Assembly: GCF_052324685.1 (NCBI RefSeq)
Contig: NC_135218.1
Coordinates: 14,795,858 to 14,859,857 of the forward strand
Length of the DNA stretch: 64,000 nt
Reading direction: 5' to 3'
DNA from: Brachyhypopomus gauderio
Lineage: Eukaryota > Chordata > Actinopteri > Gymnotiformes > Hypopomidae
The notes beneath the pieces are model-generated. The model did not search any database and was not told the DNA's origin. It saw only the letters and a list, made by a program, of their open reading frames with translations. Shown piece by piece: positions 22,301 through 39,542 of the stretch (position 1 is the first letter of the stretch; each line of letters starts with the position of its first letter). Made by a program: the position numbers and the translations under genes.

Positions 22301-24560
22301 TTTTCATGTACAATGCCAAAGCATTGTGACAGATGGGTGGTGCTACAAGACACGTTGTTCCTGATTCATCATGATAAGCCATGATAACAGTATTATGCAC
22401 TACACCAGTGCTTTCTTGTCCTGTTTCGCCTGGATCATGCACAGTGTTTTCCCTACACCCCAGATTCAACTCACCAGCTAATTATTCATCCATTCATGTG
22501 CAACATAAGATTAGGAGGTAGATCAGGGCAAATAAACATAGTGCAGGGGTTCTACATGACCAGAACTGTGAAACACAACACATCCCAATTAATTCAACCC
22601 ATTAATCACTAAGACAAAAAGCCATAGTTTGTTAGATGTGTTCAAGAAACTGCCACACAGAGATGGGATTTAAAGCAAAGATAGGGTGCAGTCCTTAGAC
22701 ATGGTTGTCTAATCCTGAACAAAAATGAGTATCTCAGCATCAAATTGAAATGTCTGTGTACACTTTATTTACCACAGCCAAAAGCAATTTCTGTCAGTAA
22801 GAACATTCCACACCCAAAAGCAATTTGTGCATTTGGAAAAGGCAGCAAAGGTAAATATCTTCAGCTTGGCCAAGGAAGTAAATTTAGTTATTTTGCCAAG
22901 GAAGTCAGTGTGATTTTAGTGTGTGTGTGTGTGAATGTGTGTGTAAGAAATGTACTATTCTGATGAAGGTTTGCAGTTAAGTGTTTATTTACTTGCTTCT
23001 AGACCCCTTATCCCAATGTCTTATTCAGTGCTTGTTAACATAATTACTCCTCTTTTAGATCTTCACTCCTTGTATTTTTCATGAAGTTAGTACATTAAGC
23101 TTTGATCAGCTTTTACTGCAACATTCAAAATGATCAAAAGAAACGCTACATTTGTTTTGTTTATAAAAGGCACAAGCGTTATTGTCTTTTAAACCTAGAA
23201 TAGTAGAACCTTATAACAAAAAACTTGCACTTCACACATGCACAAACAGAGCATAGTAGAATAATAACGAGCATAAACAATGTAAAGGTGGAGTTTCCTA
23301 AAGTGTCAGTGCTAAAACACCATCTTATTGTGGTATACAGTATCAAATTACCTTTTAAAGCATATAGACTGCTTATTTCACATTTGATTACCATCTGCTC
23401 TGGAGGCTCCTTAATCAAGAGTTTGGCCTTTGTCTTATTGCTGGCTGGATCTGCTCAGCTATAAAGGCACAAGTGCTAATGACCACTACAAGCAATTAAC
23501 ATCCAGTTTGAACTGAGACAAATAAAAGTATCATGTAATGGACTAATGGAGTTTAGCTGTCAGAAAGGCCATATCCAGTTAACACTACTACATGAGCTTG
23601 ATGAGTTACTCAATGAGTGTAAATACAAAAATCTTACAGGTTAAATATAGTCCTTAGCCATTCTGTCTGACCATAACTGCATGGATATTTTATATATCAA
23701 GCATCCCAGAGAAAGCTATTCTGTTATCTATGGTTTGTTTTCAGTGTGATAGCCATCGGAAATGAACTGCAATAATTTGCTGTCTTTAATGTAATGATAA
23801 ACTGATGCTATTAATATGGTTATGTATATTTAGATGTAGCATTTAAACAAATACACATGAGATGCAGAACAGTGCAGTGTTGTTTCGTTTAGGTAATTGT
23901 GCCTTAGGAGTTCCAACGGAGCCTATAGCTTAACTTGTGCATGATTAATGCCACTCACAGTCCTGCCATCTGGTTCCATTTACATTACCATGACCCCTGG
24001 ACTGTTTGAATGGTGCACAAGACATAGCTGAATTTCAAAGAATCTTGCACCTTCTCAGTTACGTGTAAAGATTGTATATGTTTGTTCAAATGTTTATGCT
24101 ATAAAACTTAGACTTTAAAAGTTGCCTGTTTATTTATTTTTCTTTTTTTAATGAAACATTTTTTCTTATGACATAAACATAGCAGAGTAAACAAAAAAGT
24201 AATAAAAAATGTTTAGGGTTCATTTTCTGTTTGTATTTATTTCCACAGCTCTCAGACTAAAACGTTATCTAAGAATAACAGGCCACTGACTAAATAACTT
24301 CAGCATGGGTTTAATCTGCACTCATGAAGCTAACTTCAATGTACATTGATCAGTGTGATCAATATAATTTTTCAGAAGTCCTCATTGTGTATTCCTTGAT
24401 TTAAAATAAATTGTGCTGAATATTCCAAGCACATTTACAGTTTTTAAGTCTTCGATATTTACAGCTCATTACTTGGGGCAGTTATCAGGGGGTTAAAGGT
24501 TTAAGCCATCTCTACACTTGCTGACTATCTCCAGAACACATTCAGCCCTCTTGGTACTGG
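19386..24560. other. Intergenic region upstream of rgs5
   Basis: No gene is supported. 20862-21600 is a CpG- and T-rich stretch starting TGTTACGACC that encodes a 164-residue open frame (20861-21355) with no recognisable domain. It reads like LTR or other repeat sequence. The remainder is AT-rich with short frames only. Confidence 0.4.
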
Positions 24561-24574
24561 TAAGCTTCCACTTG

Positions 24575-24623
24575 ATTGGCTCTTGGGATTTTGGCACAGG
24601 GCCAATGGGTTCTCTCCATATAA
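24575..24623 (+). promoter_or_regulatory. Candidate rgs5 core promoter
   Basis: An inverted CCAAT box (ATTGG, 24575-24579), a direct CCAAT (24602-24606) and the TATA-like CATATAA (24617-24623) lie 95-145 bases before the rgs5 ATG at 24719. The spacing fits a vertebrate core promoter; no transcript evidence is available here. Confidence 0.35.
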
Positions 24624-24718
24624 CAGTGCAGAGCAGGGAGACAAATTCAAAAGAAAGAGGAGATAGGAACTCATGGTGGTGGAGCTGCTCTGTGTACCAG
24701 TACTAAATCGTCTAAAAA

Positions 24719-30361
<5,643 letters not shown>

Positions 30362-30782
30362 ACATTCACTCCAGCTGCAGGACACAATGCTAACAAATCC
30401 ATGACAATCTATGTACCTCCCAGCACCAAGTTTCTTTCACGCCCAGTATAGTGGCTTCCTTGTGCTACTGCCTTGCCTGAAAACATGATTTGACCTGTTT
30501 TGAAAAAAATCAGTGTAAGAGTATTGAGATTGTATAAATGAAAAAAAAAAAACATTGTCTTCCTGAAGCATACCATATTAACTCACAACTTTTAAAAAAC
30601 GTTTGCTTGATGTTTAAAGTAACCAGCAGCACTACAAATTTTATGCCTCCAAAATCATTGTTCCATCAGTAAACATTCAAATTGTGCAAGATCTTAATGT
30701 AAACATTTAGAGGCACTGTTAGCAGTTTGGTATGCATAGCCTGTTAACTGGAATAGTGTTCCTTTATCCTCCCTATGGACCG

Positions 30783-30788
30783 AATAAA
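30783..30788 (+). terminator. rgs5 polyadenylation signal
   Basis: AATAAA about 420 bases after the stop codon at 30359-30361. It is the best-placed canonical signal downstream of rgs5. Confidence 0.45.
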
Positions 30789-32326
30789 ATGGAAAACCTT
30801 AGTCAGACTGATCCCCACTTGCAGTTCATGGCTTTTCTTGGAAATTAGATGACTTGCTCATGTTTTTGAAGAGGGCAATGTGACCTCCAAGGCACAATTA
30901 GAAGTGTCTGTGCACCGTGTTCTTCTTCTGCAGAAAGCGGTACGGGGTGGGGTGAGAGAGAACGGCGAGGGCTTTTTCTTGGAAATGTCCGCATTAACGC
31001 TAACAGCAGTATAGTAAATGGGAAGGGGGGAAATACACACTTAATCTAGAAAAGCCCACCATCAGTCACAGTAAGAGAAAGCAAGTGACATGTTTAAATG
31101 CACCAAGTCCCTGGGAAAAGCCAGAGAAGAGGCTGGTTGCGACGCAGCAGCCAAACTGTAAGTTGCTAAGATGGGATGTCAAGTAGTAGGGGATCTCTAT
31201 AAAGCAGAGAAAACAGGACCTTTCCCAAGAAAGGTACAAAGCAAACATACTCTAACAGTGTGTGTGTGGATTTTAGCAAAGCATAATGTCCTCAAGACCC
31301 CAAGGTGAGCTTCACCAAACTATTCTTGTCAAAAAAAACATTTTTGCCACCAGAGTTCATAGAAATAAGAAAAGAATATATTTGCTATGTGGTTATACAG
31401 CTTTTATGGCATTTATACCAGTGTTTTCAAGCATGCCTTTATATTTCTTAAAAATGTTATATGATTTTTTTTTAATGATCAGCTATTTTCAAGTAAACTT
31501 GAGATATGTTACCTACTAGTCAAAAGCAGTAACCCATATATAGTCTACAGTCACAAAATCCTTTCCTATCTTAAAGTGTGTTTGCAGACTAATTTGTATT
31601 TAAATCATTGTATTTTCCTATTCTTTATTCACCTTTTCTTGTTGATTTAAAACATACATACATTATATGGACTGATACGTACTTCCATAAGTCCTTAACA
31701 TGATCCCACAAACTTCAAATATTAGAAAACTGCAGGCCAGAAGTAGCACAACATGGTTATTTCAATCAGTTATTACCTTAATAAAGAAACATTCACTGTT
31801 AAGAAATTACATTTTAAAGAACTGAAAAGATTGTAAAAAAATGTCAATGTCTCAAACAGGCTAGTTTACAAAAAAGATAATGAATTACCCCAAACCTGTT
31901 GCTAAGGACTTACAGAGTACTTGTCATTTATAGCAAATCTCACAAAATATATGTGCATGTACAATTGTAGCCAATTACATAAAATGCTTAATTACATTAA
32001 AGTTCTGAAGATGTATTTATTTTTTCATATGTAAATAATCTATAACTACTTGACCTTAAGTTATTCAAGACTGCTTGATTGAGAATACATAAGATTAGAA
32101 TTATCAAGACAATAGCTTGTTCCTTTGTCAGTTTCTTTTTCCAGTGCATGTGTGACTGGGCGTAGGTGAAGTGATATGCTGGAGTAATGCTGAGGGTTTA
32201 ATCCCATACTGGGATATGGAACTCGCATTGTTTTTCAATACTACCATTTTCAGAATGTTCTGAATTGCACAACACTGTTCATATGATTAAATGACTTTAC
32301 CATGATTTATTTTGTCTTTGTTAGAA

Positions 32327-32333
32327 GAAAAAA

Positions 32334-32414
<81 letters not shown>
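32327..32414 (+). repeat. Poly-A followed by (AT)n
   Basis: About 24 A residues run into about 64 bases of AT. Confidence 0.95.
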
Positions 32415-32416
<2 letters not shown>

Positions 32417-33923
32417 TATAGAATTCTTTCACATTGCAAGTGTTTAAAAATTTTTAATTTATTTTTCCTAGAATTTCTGATTTTGTTGTTACACCATATG
32501 CCATTTGGGGTCATCGAGGGGTTATACATTACCAGATATTTACAATAGTTTAGTACCTACATTTCCTGACATTTATGGCATATAATGCAGAGATACAGCT
32601 AATGTTTACATTACAGACCATGTTCATCTCACCTGCATCTGGCAAGCCGTCTGGTTATTGCCAGGTCTTACCTATCTCAGGAACCATAAAGCTCTTCTGA
32701 AGCTACTCTGAGTAGGTGAGCAAGTCTGTGAGCGGCTCTGCAGAGCCAATCAGCACCAATTGTGTCTGAAGATTATTGCTGTTAATCCAAGCACAGAAAA
32801 TACTGCTGTGTACCATCCAGATCTCCACCCCTGAGGTTCAGTGTGGCACAAAATTTAATTGCCAGGTATAAAGTTTGCTTTGCAAACAGGATTTTCAGAT
32901 GTAAAAGGTTTCACATCAGTTTACAGCTTAAACAAGAATTTGTCGAAAACGTTTCAGCCTATTCTGAAAAGACACTTGTTGGTGCCTGATTTGAAAAGGG
33001 TGATCTCAGTCAATAACAAATAACCTGCTTCCTGAGTCACAGGCTTCTCTTTGACAGACGTTTCAGTTTCCCACACTAACCAGGTGTTTACTGAACAAAG
33101 AGGAACTATGACAGCAGGAAGGACATGGGAATGGTAGAGGTAGACAGAGTGAGAGAGTGAAAGAGTAAGAGAGAAGTGAGATGAAGCAGATGGGGATATT
33201 GCCATCACAAACACCGTGTGAGTTGAACATGCTCACATTCATTACAGCACTTACTCCTAAATTTAGGTACATGTACAACAAAGGTCTAAACATTGAGCCT
33301 TGTGAATATTTAAAATGTTGATGTAGGTCTCCACCGACTTCAAAGTATTAAAACATACACATTTCATATTTAGGCTTCTTTTGCATAAAGAACTCAATGA
33401 GATTATTTATTTTCATCTAACTGGGACACCAGGAAATGCTTAGAGAAACATGTTATACACATTGCATTGCTTAGATACTGTCAGCTTAGATACTGAAGAT
33501 GTTCGTTTGTCTTATTCTTTGAACTACGGTAACACTGATGTAGAAGTGACAGGACAACACACTGATTGCAGTGTTCACTTGTCTCTGGTACAAGAGCACC
33601 AGACCCAAGCCCAATATGGCAATAACGGACACACATACTCAGGTTGTTACGGTAACTTTTTCCCTTTCATAAAAGGTGTTGATCATGAACCTGGTTTTCC
33701 ATGCCTGAAGCAAGATGTGCATGTCAAGTGTTTTATGGTCCAAGCAATCAAAGCACTTGTTTTTAAAACATTTGAACCTCCCTCAACTCTCAGAAACCAT
33801 CAATCAACAAGCAGAAAAATTGATTTCCAATGAAAAGTAGGAGAAAAAGAAGAAAGAAAAAGGTGTCAGACACTTAGTAGTGGATTGTATCTGAGATCTT
33901 CTTCAGCACTGGTGTGAGTGATT

Positions 33924-33925
<2 letters not shown>

Positions 33926-34013
<88 letters not shown>
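33926..34013 (+). repeat. (GT)n microsatellite
   Basis: Uninterrupted for about 88 bases. Confidence 0.97.
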
Positions 34014-34014
<1 letters not shown>

Positions 34015-34327
34015 AGTGTCACACTGTGAACCATTGCCCTTATAGCTTGTGCACAACAGTGCTCGGCCAAGCCATTATGAGACCTTACAAATGGAAACAA
34101 ATGTGTTCAGACCTCACAAAAGCAGAACCAGAAGCCAGGCAGTGAATCCACAAAGCCCAGATGCGAAGGTAGATAAACCCCAAAAAAAGCCTGCCTCATT
34201 TAAACAAATAGCCAGATCTTAAAGCTGCATTTAGCTTGATACACACAAAAAAGAGATTATGCTCAATTCTCGTTAACAGAGACAAGTTTAAGCATCTATC
34301 TGCTTCATGTTCTTCATGTCATACACA

Positions 34328-34375
<48 letters not shown>

Positions 34376-34783
34376 TACACATCTAATGAAAGACATCTAT
34401 ATACACATGCTTACATACACTGATTAAACCAGACTATGCTACAAGACAGTGTATGCCATGTTGGTTTAGGATTAAAATGGGATGTGGTGAAAAACTGTGG
34501 TGATTGTCAAACAGTGACATGGAGACACTAGCTCTCAGCACATCTACCTTCTAAACACAAAACTACTGAACACAAAGACATCACAATGGAAATGCTTTAA
34601 AAATAAGATGTCATTGGATCAAAAATATCCTTTCACTTGTCTCAGATCACTACCTTGGTGTAGGTAGTGACATGACATGTTTTCAGTAAATAATTAGGAA
34701 AAAGTGTATAATTCTGTACACACCAAAAACACTGTTATACTAAATTAAATATATTGACATTTGAGGTTTGATCTATCTGCGCA

Positions 34784-34792
<9 letters not shown>

Positions 34793-34861
<69 letters not shown>
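34793..34861 (+). repeat. (GT)n microsatellite
   Basis: Uninterrupted for about 69 bases. Confidence 0.97.
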
Positions 34862-34863
<2 letters not shown>

Positions 34864-35776
34864 GTGTGTGTCACAGGCTGACATTCAAAAGCTCCCCACT
34901 CTAATGATCAAGAAGCTCCGTCCTGCTACCACAGGGCAGCGTATAATTACATCAAGTCTTGTGTCAGCCCATAATGAGTAGCCTGCAGTCTTCTAGCAAC
35001 ATCCAGCCACAAGAGGGAACAGAGAATGGGGAACAGACAGAGATAAACCATTCAGGAAATATACCCAGACTCTCTGTTCTGCCAGACCCTTATTTATTCA
35101 GCCACTTTACTGTTCAAGCTATCTTGCTTCCTTTGAAGCTGGTACACAGTGTCAACTAACAGTAACACCTTTGGTGCGGATCTCCAAGGAAGAATGAATT
35201 TAACCTCTCTTTAGTTTTATATTTGTGAGATTGCACTGTGGTCATTTGGTGGCCTATTAACTAATAATCACACTATGAACATACTGAACAACAACGGGAC
35301 CCGCTGTCTCATTAATTTCATTATTTATTGAATATTGATTTAAAAAGTACATTTTGACATGTAATGACATGTTAAAAACAATTAGCAAGATATCTTCTTT
35401 TCGTCCATGAATGCATCTTTAAATTCTAGTAACCACCATTATGAAAAAAATGTTATTAAGAATTGTAAAAAAACAAAAACAATGTTCTCCTGTTATTTTG
35501 CAATTTGTTTATTATGAGTGCTGCACTTTCTAAAACACTTTACAAAAAAAAACAATACAGGAAAATGTGTAATGTAAACTTGTTAGGTTTTACACTGTAA
35601 ACACCCGAAGTCTCATTCCGAGCAGACGTCATCTGTTCAGTGTCAGCAAAACAAGCTTGAACACCAACGAATCACCTGGTGCACAACAACATGCCTTTTT
35701 TGTCTCTGCCTCTAAATTAGAAGGAAGCATAATCTTAGACTTAGGCATTCCCAGAATTTTCTCTATTTAAATCTAA

Positions 35777-35781
<5 letters not shown>

Positions 35782-35868
<87 letters not shown>
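35782..35868 (+). repeat. (CT)n microsatellite
   Basis: Polypurine/polypyrimidine tract of about 87 bases. Confidence 0.97.
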
Positions 35869-35870
<2 letters not shown>

Positions 35871-36289
35871 AGCGTATGTGTTTATCTACACTGTGTTTTT
35901 CGATCTCTTTGCCACCCACCAGGCATTATAACATGAAAGGGTTATGTATACATTATAGGATTGATGATAGAATTTATGTATACATTACATATAGGCCTAC
36001 AAAAACTGTATAAATGCCCTTTCAAAGCTGCAACCCACTGAAAACATACTGTATATGATCATAGCTTCACAGAAGAAAAATATTTTACACAAAGATTTGC
36101 TTTTTTAAAATAACTTTTATATAAACGTTTGAATGCACATGTCCAACTGTTCAGTGGTTCAGAACTTTTTACATACCTTCGTGTGCTCTAACAAGGATCT
36201 TAATGGCAAAATTCATAATAGGTGTTTGATCCATGAATCGACCAATACATTTCCTGGTTCAATTAGAATTGGTATTTAAACAGTCCTCC

Positions 36290-36850
36290 TCATCATGCTG
36301 TTTACATTTTGACATCATGAGACCAAGATAACACCTACCAATTGATCAACTTTGCTATTGTGAGGCTTCACACAGAATATTCTCAAACAGAAGTGGCCAC
36401 TGAGCTTAGAGTGTCATCAACAGGTTGCAACAGAGATACAGAGAGACTGGAAGAGTCGAAGAAAGGTTTTAAAGTGGGAGTCCTTTGGCCACATCCCACA
36501 CTGATGGCCACTTCATTGTGAACAGTGCCCTGCGGAACCGGATGATGAATGCTACACAATTCCAGGCACATTTAAGGAAGGTGAGAGGCACCTAAGTGTC
36601 ATGTCAGACCATTTGAAACTGTTTACATCAGAGTGGTCTGCGTGCTAGACGACCTGCAAGGGTACCTGACCACACCACCAGACACAGACATCATTGTCTC
36701 GCATGGGCCAGGGAGCATTTATACTGGACGAGAGACCAGTGGCCTCAGTGCTGTTCACTGATGGAAGTCGATTCTCACTGAGCAGAAATGATGGTGCACA
36801 ACAATGTCAGAAACATCAAGGAGAGCCACTGTTGTCACAGTGTTGTCAAA
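36290..36850 (+). pseudogene. Tc1-type transposase relic
   Basis: Plus-strand frames give FILDERPVASVLFTDGSRFS followed by LSRNDG (36715-36795), matching the first catalytic Asp region of Tc1 transposases (usually FTDESRFSL); Glu after the Asp is replaced by Gly. Upstream, shifted frames give a conserved Arg-rich linker around CGTGCTAGACGACCTGCAAG. Several frameshifts; the 3' half is missing before the Gypsy LTR at 36964. Confidence 0.65.
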
Positions 36851-36963
36851 CGTTAGCTATACTAAAATGTGGCTAGATATGCTTGCGTCCCTTCATTTAA
36901 CTTCAAGAACCTCTCTAGGCCAGCTCTCTTCGTAAAACCAATAAAAAACATGTTCCAAACATG

Positions 36964-38352
36964 TGTAGCCAGCATAGCCAAGGCGACGCTTTCTTTGTTT
37001 TGGTGCGCACATGAAGGATGACGTCCTAGAGTAGAGTAGCACCTGCATTGGGTGAGCCATTTACAGGTAGGCATATATAGGGACACCTGTGGGGTCCTAG
37101 AGGATAGCGTGGTGGCTAAAGCGCATGCAGGTGGCGGCGTCTAGAAGAAGCGTGTCTGTAACAGCGAGTCCGAAGGTAGGATTAAGTTGCATATTATACT
37201 TTTGCACAAGATGACTGATGAAGCAACTAAACATGGTTTGGTTTTAATTAGTGTGGGGACGCGAGGATAGGCGTGTTCAGGTGGAGTGGCCGCAGGTCAT
37301 AGAGGTAGCAACAGCCGGTGTGTGTACAGAGTACAAGGTATGCGAGTTTGGTAATCATGCTCGAGCTTTAGTCGCACCCTTTCAGACATACGGAGTAAAG
37401 CTCCTTTGTTTATTTTAGTCTGTTGGTGACACGCCACATCCATTCTGTCTTCTACTGACTTACGAATGATCAGTTACCAGGTACAATTAGCCGCCGTGCA
37501 TTCTCTAAAGCTTTATAAACACCTGAAAATGTTTAGTATGCCTAAACCAGAGGTTTCATATGGTTTTTTAATTACACTCTGTATATCCAGTGTTCTGTGA
37601 CAAGCTGCTATCCTGTCCATGAGTGAAGTTGGTCAACCCTGATGAATGTGGTATGTTTCGTCTTTTTAAATCATATTCATAATGTTGAACGTAGTCAATG
37701 TTTTATCGACTGAATGTAATGTTTCTTTCTGTTTTGTGTATATGAAGGGCCACAGCTTCAGTGGGTGTCAGTTGCTGTTTTCTACCGTTTTGTTTTATTT
37801 TGTGTTCTTTTATCTAAAAGATCCTACCATAGCAAATCATAAAGTGGTCTTTTAATGATATGCTGCTCAGGGGTATTTAAGTGACCCGTTGTTTTAAAAA
37901 CCCTTACTCTTGTGTGACTACCTGTGTGTCTAGTTATTGGTCGATGTACCTTTTTTAACTTGAGTCTCTTGAGTATTCTGATCCAGTACTATTTAGATGT
38001 GGCTATGTTGAGACTGAGATAGAGGCAGCCATATCGGGTGCTGTGTTCACTTTAGAGTGTGATTTGGAAACATTTGCAGTGTGTGGCTGAATTTTAGAGA
38101 TTATTCACGAGTGGTATTGTCAATTGGCTGTCTTTACTCAGTCTCCAAACCACAAACAGGTAGTGTCAACACCTCTTAGATTGTTTTTGTTTTATTTAAA
38201 TTAAACTGACAGAGTCTATTGTCTTCAATAAAGACTGTATTTTTGCATCACCGACGTTTGTCTACTTTCTTTAGAGTTCCCCTTACTCTAAGTAAAAAAG
38301 CACTAATTAAGGGGTGGCGTAGTTTGGCACTTACTAACTAGGGGGCGCTACA
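36964..38352 (+). repeat. 5' LTR of the Gypsy element
   Basis: 1389 bp with 6-bp inverted ends TGTAGC/GCTACA. TATATAG at 37074-37080 and AATAAA at 38227-38232 mark the likely start and poly(A) signals, about 1.15 kb apart, implying a short U3 and a long R region. Confidence 0.93.
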
Positions 38353-38353
38353 A

Positions 38354-38373
38354 TCTGGCGCAGTCGGCAGGAT
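38354..38373 (+). promoter_or_regulatory. Primer-binding site (tRNA not assigned)
   Basis: TGGCGCAGTCGGCAGGAT begins two or three bases after the LTR. The leading TGG is complementary to a tRNA CCA end. I could not assign the tRNA. Confidence 0.6.
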
Positions 38374-38504
38374 CGAACATCAGTTAGCGCTTTTGACCTG
38401 TCAGTTTAATTTAATAAAGTGTAAGTAGATTCGAGCAGTATTAGTGATTTGTTGTGGTAGAAAACAGCAGCTGGCATTCCAACTTGTGTCAGCAAGGAGT
38501 CGTC

Positions 38505-39542
38505 ATGGAGGGAGAGCTGCAGAGACTGCGGGAGCAAGTGGAACAGCTCCAAACTGCAAATGCGAGACTTTCTGGGGTGCAGAATGGAGGTACTGGGGGA
38601 AATGTTGGAGACGAAATCCCACCCGTACGGCGGGAACATGCTTTTTATTTGCCTAAAGAAAGAAAGTGCCCAAAGTTCTCTGGTTCGACAGCTGCAGGAG
38701 CCCTTTCGGTAGAGGAGTGGACTGAGGAGGCACAAAGTTGTATTAGATCCAGACATATGTCTGTTTTAGATAAAGCTATGTTTTTATATGATCATTTAGA
38801 GGGCGAGGCCCGTAATGAAATAAAGTATCGACCGGTAGCAAGCCGAGAAAACCCCGATGAAATTATTCGCATTTTAAAGGAAATGTATGGGTGTACTAAA
38901 TCCTATGTGCATTGGCAGCAGCGTTTTTTTGATCGCAAACAACGGGAGAACGAGTCATTGTTCGAATTCTCTCATGCGCTAATGGAACTCATGGACAGAG
39001 TGAAGCAGAGTAAGGGTGATGCTATTTTTAATTCCGGGGATGTGTTAAGGGATCAGTTTTGTGAGAACGTTAGAGATCATACTTTACGTAGGGAGCTCAA
39101 AAGATTGGTACGGGACGACGAGGATCTGTCTATTTTAGATGTAAGGCGGGAGGCTATTAGGTGGTTGGAGGAGGGTCAGCCAGGTCGTGATCGGGGTCAG
39201 CGTGCTCTGCCACGTAGTCACGAAGTGCGTTTTGCGCCACAATGTGAGGCTACTATCGCTCAAACCTCCGAATTGGCAGAGTTAAAGGAGATGGTATTGA
39301 GACAGCAAGCTCAGCTTGATATGTTAGTTAAACGCTTCTGTCAACCTAGTGGTAATGCCCCAGGTCCTTCCCATAGGAATGGTCGTTTTAGACGTACATC
39401 AGATGGCCAACCGATTTGCCTTAGGTGTGGCGAGCCAGGTCACATCGCTCGCTATTGTCGATCTGCTCCTCTTCCTTCAGCTACCAATAGTCAGGATCTC
39501 ACTGTATCCCGTAGCAACTCGGTCAACCAGTCGGAAAACTAG
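38505..39542 (+). CDS. gag: Gypsy gag (capsid/nucleocapsid)
   Basis: 345 residues from the ATG at 38505; the frame is open upstream to 38454 but only with a GTG. Function: structural protein of the intracellular particle, packaging element RNA. An N-terminal coiled-coil-like stretch (EGELQRLREQVEQLQTANAR) precedes a capsid-like region with FYLPKERKCPKFSG and W/F-rich helices. Near the C-terminus lies one CCHC zinc knuckle, CLRCGEPGHIARYC (C-x2-C-x4-H-x4-C). It ends TAG at 39540-39542. Pol follows in the -1 frame and overlaps gag by 28 bases, so pol expression probably needs a -1 ribosomal shift. Confidence 0.9.
   Translation: MEGELQRLREQVEQLQTANARLSGVQNGGTGGNVGDEIPPVRREHAFYLPKERKCPKFSGSTAAGALSVEEWTEEAQSCIRSRHMSVLDKAMFLYDHLEGEARNEIKYRPVASRENPDEIIRILKEMYGCTKSYVHWQQRFFDRKQRENESLFEFSHALMELMDRVKQSKGDAIFNSGDVLRDQFCENVRDHTLRRELKRLVRDDEDLSILDVRREAIRWLEEGQPGRDRGQRALPRSHEVRFAPQCEATIAQTSELAELKEMVLRQQAQLDMLVKRFCQPSGNAPGPSHRNGRFRRTSDGQPICLRCGEPGHIARYCRSAPLPSATNSQDLTVSRSNSVNQSEN

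Larger units (their letters stand above)
30800..36200. other. Intergenic, microsatellite-rich
   Basis: No gene was found. Simple repeats: poly-A then (AT)n at 32327-32414, (GT)n at 33926-34013, (CA)n at 34322-34372, (GT)n at 34793-34861 and (CT)n at 35782-35868. A 127-codon frame at 33450-33833 has no recognisable domain or splice context. Confidence 0.5.

Noticed and set aside
33450..33833. 127-codon plus-strand frame
   Set aside because: No domain, no good start context, and lies in microsatellite-rich intergenic DNA.
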